This document shows positions 63,835 through 64,000 of a stretch of DNA of 64,000 nt, piece after piece (within the stretch, counting starts at the first letter, position 1; each line of letters starts with the position of its first letter). The notes under the pieces are model-generated. The model saw only the letters and a program-made list of their open reading frames with translations, had not been told where the DNA came from and made no database searches. The DNA is from Wuchereria bancrofti (Eukaryota > Nematoda > Chromadorea > Rhabditida > Onchocercidae), in contig SSBO01000012.1 of the NCBI GenBank assembly GCA_005281725.1, positions 21,778,779 to 21,842,778 on the forward strand, read 5' to 3'. A program made the position numbers and the translations under genes.

Positions 63835-64000
63835 GTTAGTTATCAGTGTCATATGCTAAGAATTTTTTTTTTCGAAATTCTTTTAAAAATTTTAAAATTT
63901 AAAAATTAAGTTTCATTTATAGTATTGACCAAATCATATAATTGTCTTCTCTATTTCTATGAGTGCAAAAAATGAAAGATGAAAAAAAAGGAAAAAGTTT
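63835..64000 (+). other. Start of ZnT intron 6, runs off the window
   Basis: Begins with the donor GTTAGT after exon 6; AT-rich, no further exon visible. Confidence 0.7.

Overview
The window is a strongly AT-rich eukaryotic segment that reads as nematode DNA. Genes are split into many small exons. 3' splice sites follow the nematode TTTTCAG-like consensus, intergenic DNA is full of homopolymers and microsatellites, and several gene starts lie just behind a splice-acceptor sequence, as expected with spliced-leader trans-splicing. A spirurid/clade III nematode is my guess from composition and gene structure only; the species is not identified.

Layout. (1) 368-2796 (+): 3' part of a ZGPAT-type protein (CCCH finger, Tudor-like segment, G-patch, C-terminal coiled coil). 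(2) 4835-11650 (+): 12-exon SLC2/HMIT-type (H+/myo-inositol) transporter with a PSI-like cysteine insert; a threefold ~150-bp direct duplication sits directly upstream. (3) 12136-12729 (-): single-exon Mediator subunit MED20. (4) 14928-17128 (+): six-exon LHPP-type HAD phosphatase, one intron using a GC donor. (5) 22446-36772 (-): seven-exon C2H2 zinc-finger protein with Ser/Thr/Ala-rich and His/Gln tracts, four fingers and a C-terminal coiled coil, with very long introns. (6) About 36.8-58.9 kb: some 22 kb upstream of the zinc-finger gene with no convincing gene, holding a GC-rich 41-bp tandem array, a perfect 15-bp hairpin, many microsatellites and two GC-richer islands. (7) 58989-60707 (+): an uninterrupted ORF made of about 50-55 diverged copies of a 27-bp/9-residue repeat; I recognise no family. 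(8) 61540-63834 (+): 5' part of a ZnT (SLC30/CDF) zinc transporter running off the right edge, again with a GC donor.

The genes are housekeeping or regulatory and do not form an operon or shared pathway: two transcription regulators (ZGPAT-like, C2H2), one Mediator subunit, two membrane transporters and one phosphatase. The best candidate for something undescribed is the nonapeptide-repeat ORF at 58.9-60.7 kb. It has almost no lysine, length changes that keep the frame, a strong splice acceptor upstream and a poly(A) signal downstream. Second-line candidates are a repeat in a zinc-finger intron carrying two perfect heat-shock-element-like sites, the GC-rich 41-bp array beside a hairpin, and two GC-AG introns with near-identical GCATG donors.

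The assembly has a 190-N gap (9432-9621), an 11-N gap flanked by a ~200-bp duplicate (21696-22104, probably an assembly artefact) and single Ns at 4526, 22356 and 63635. All exon boundaries were placed by eye from reading frame, splice consensus and remembered family alignments; no search or transcript data were available.
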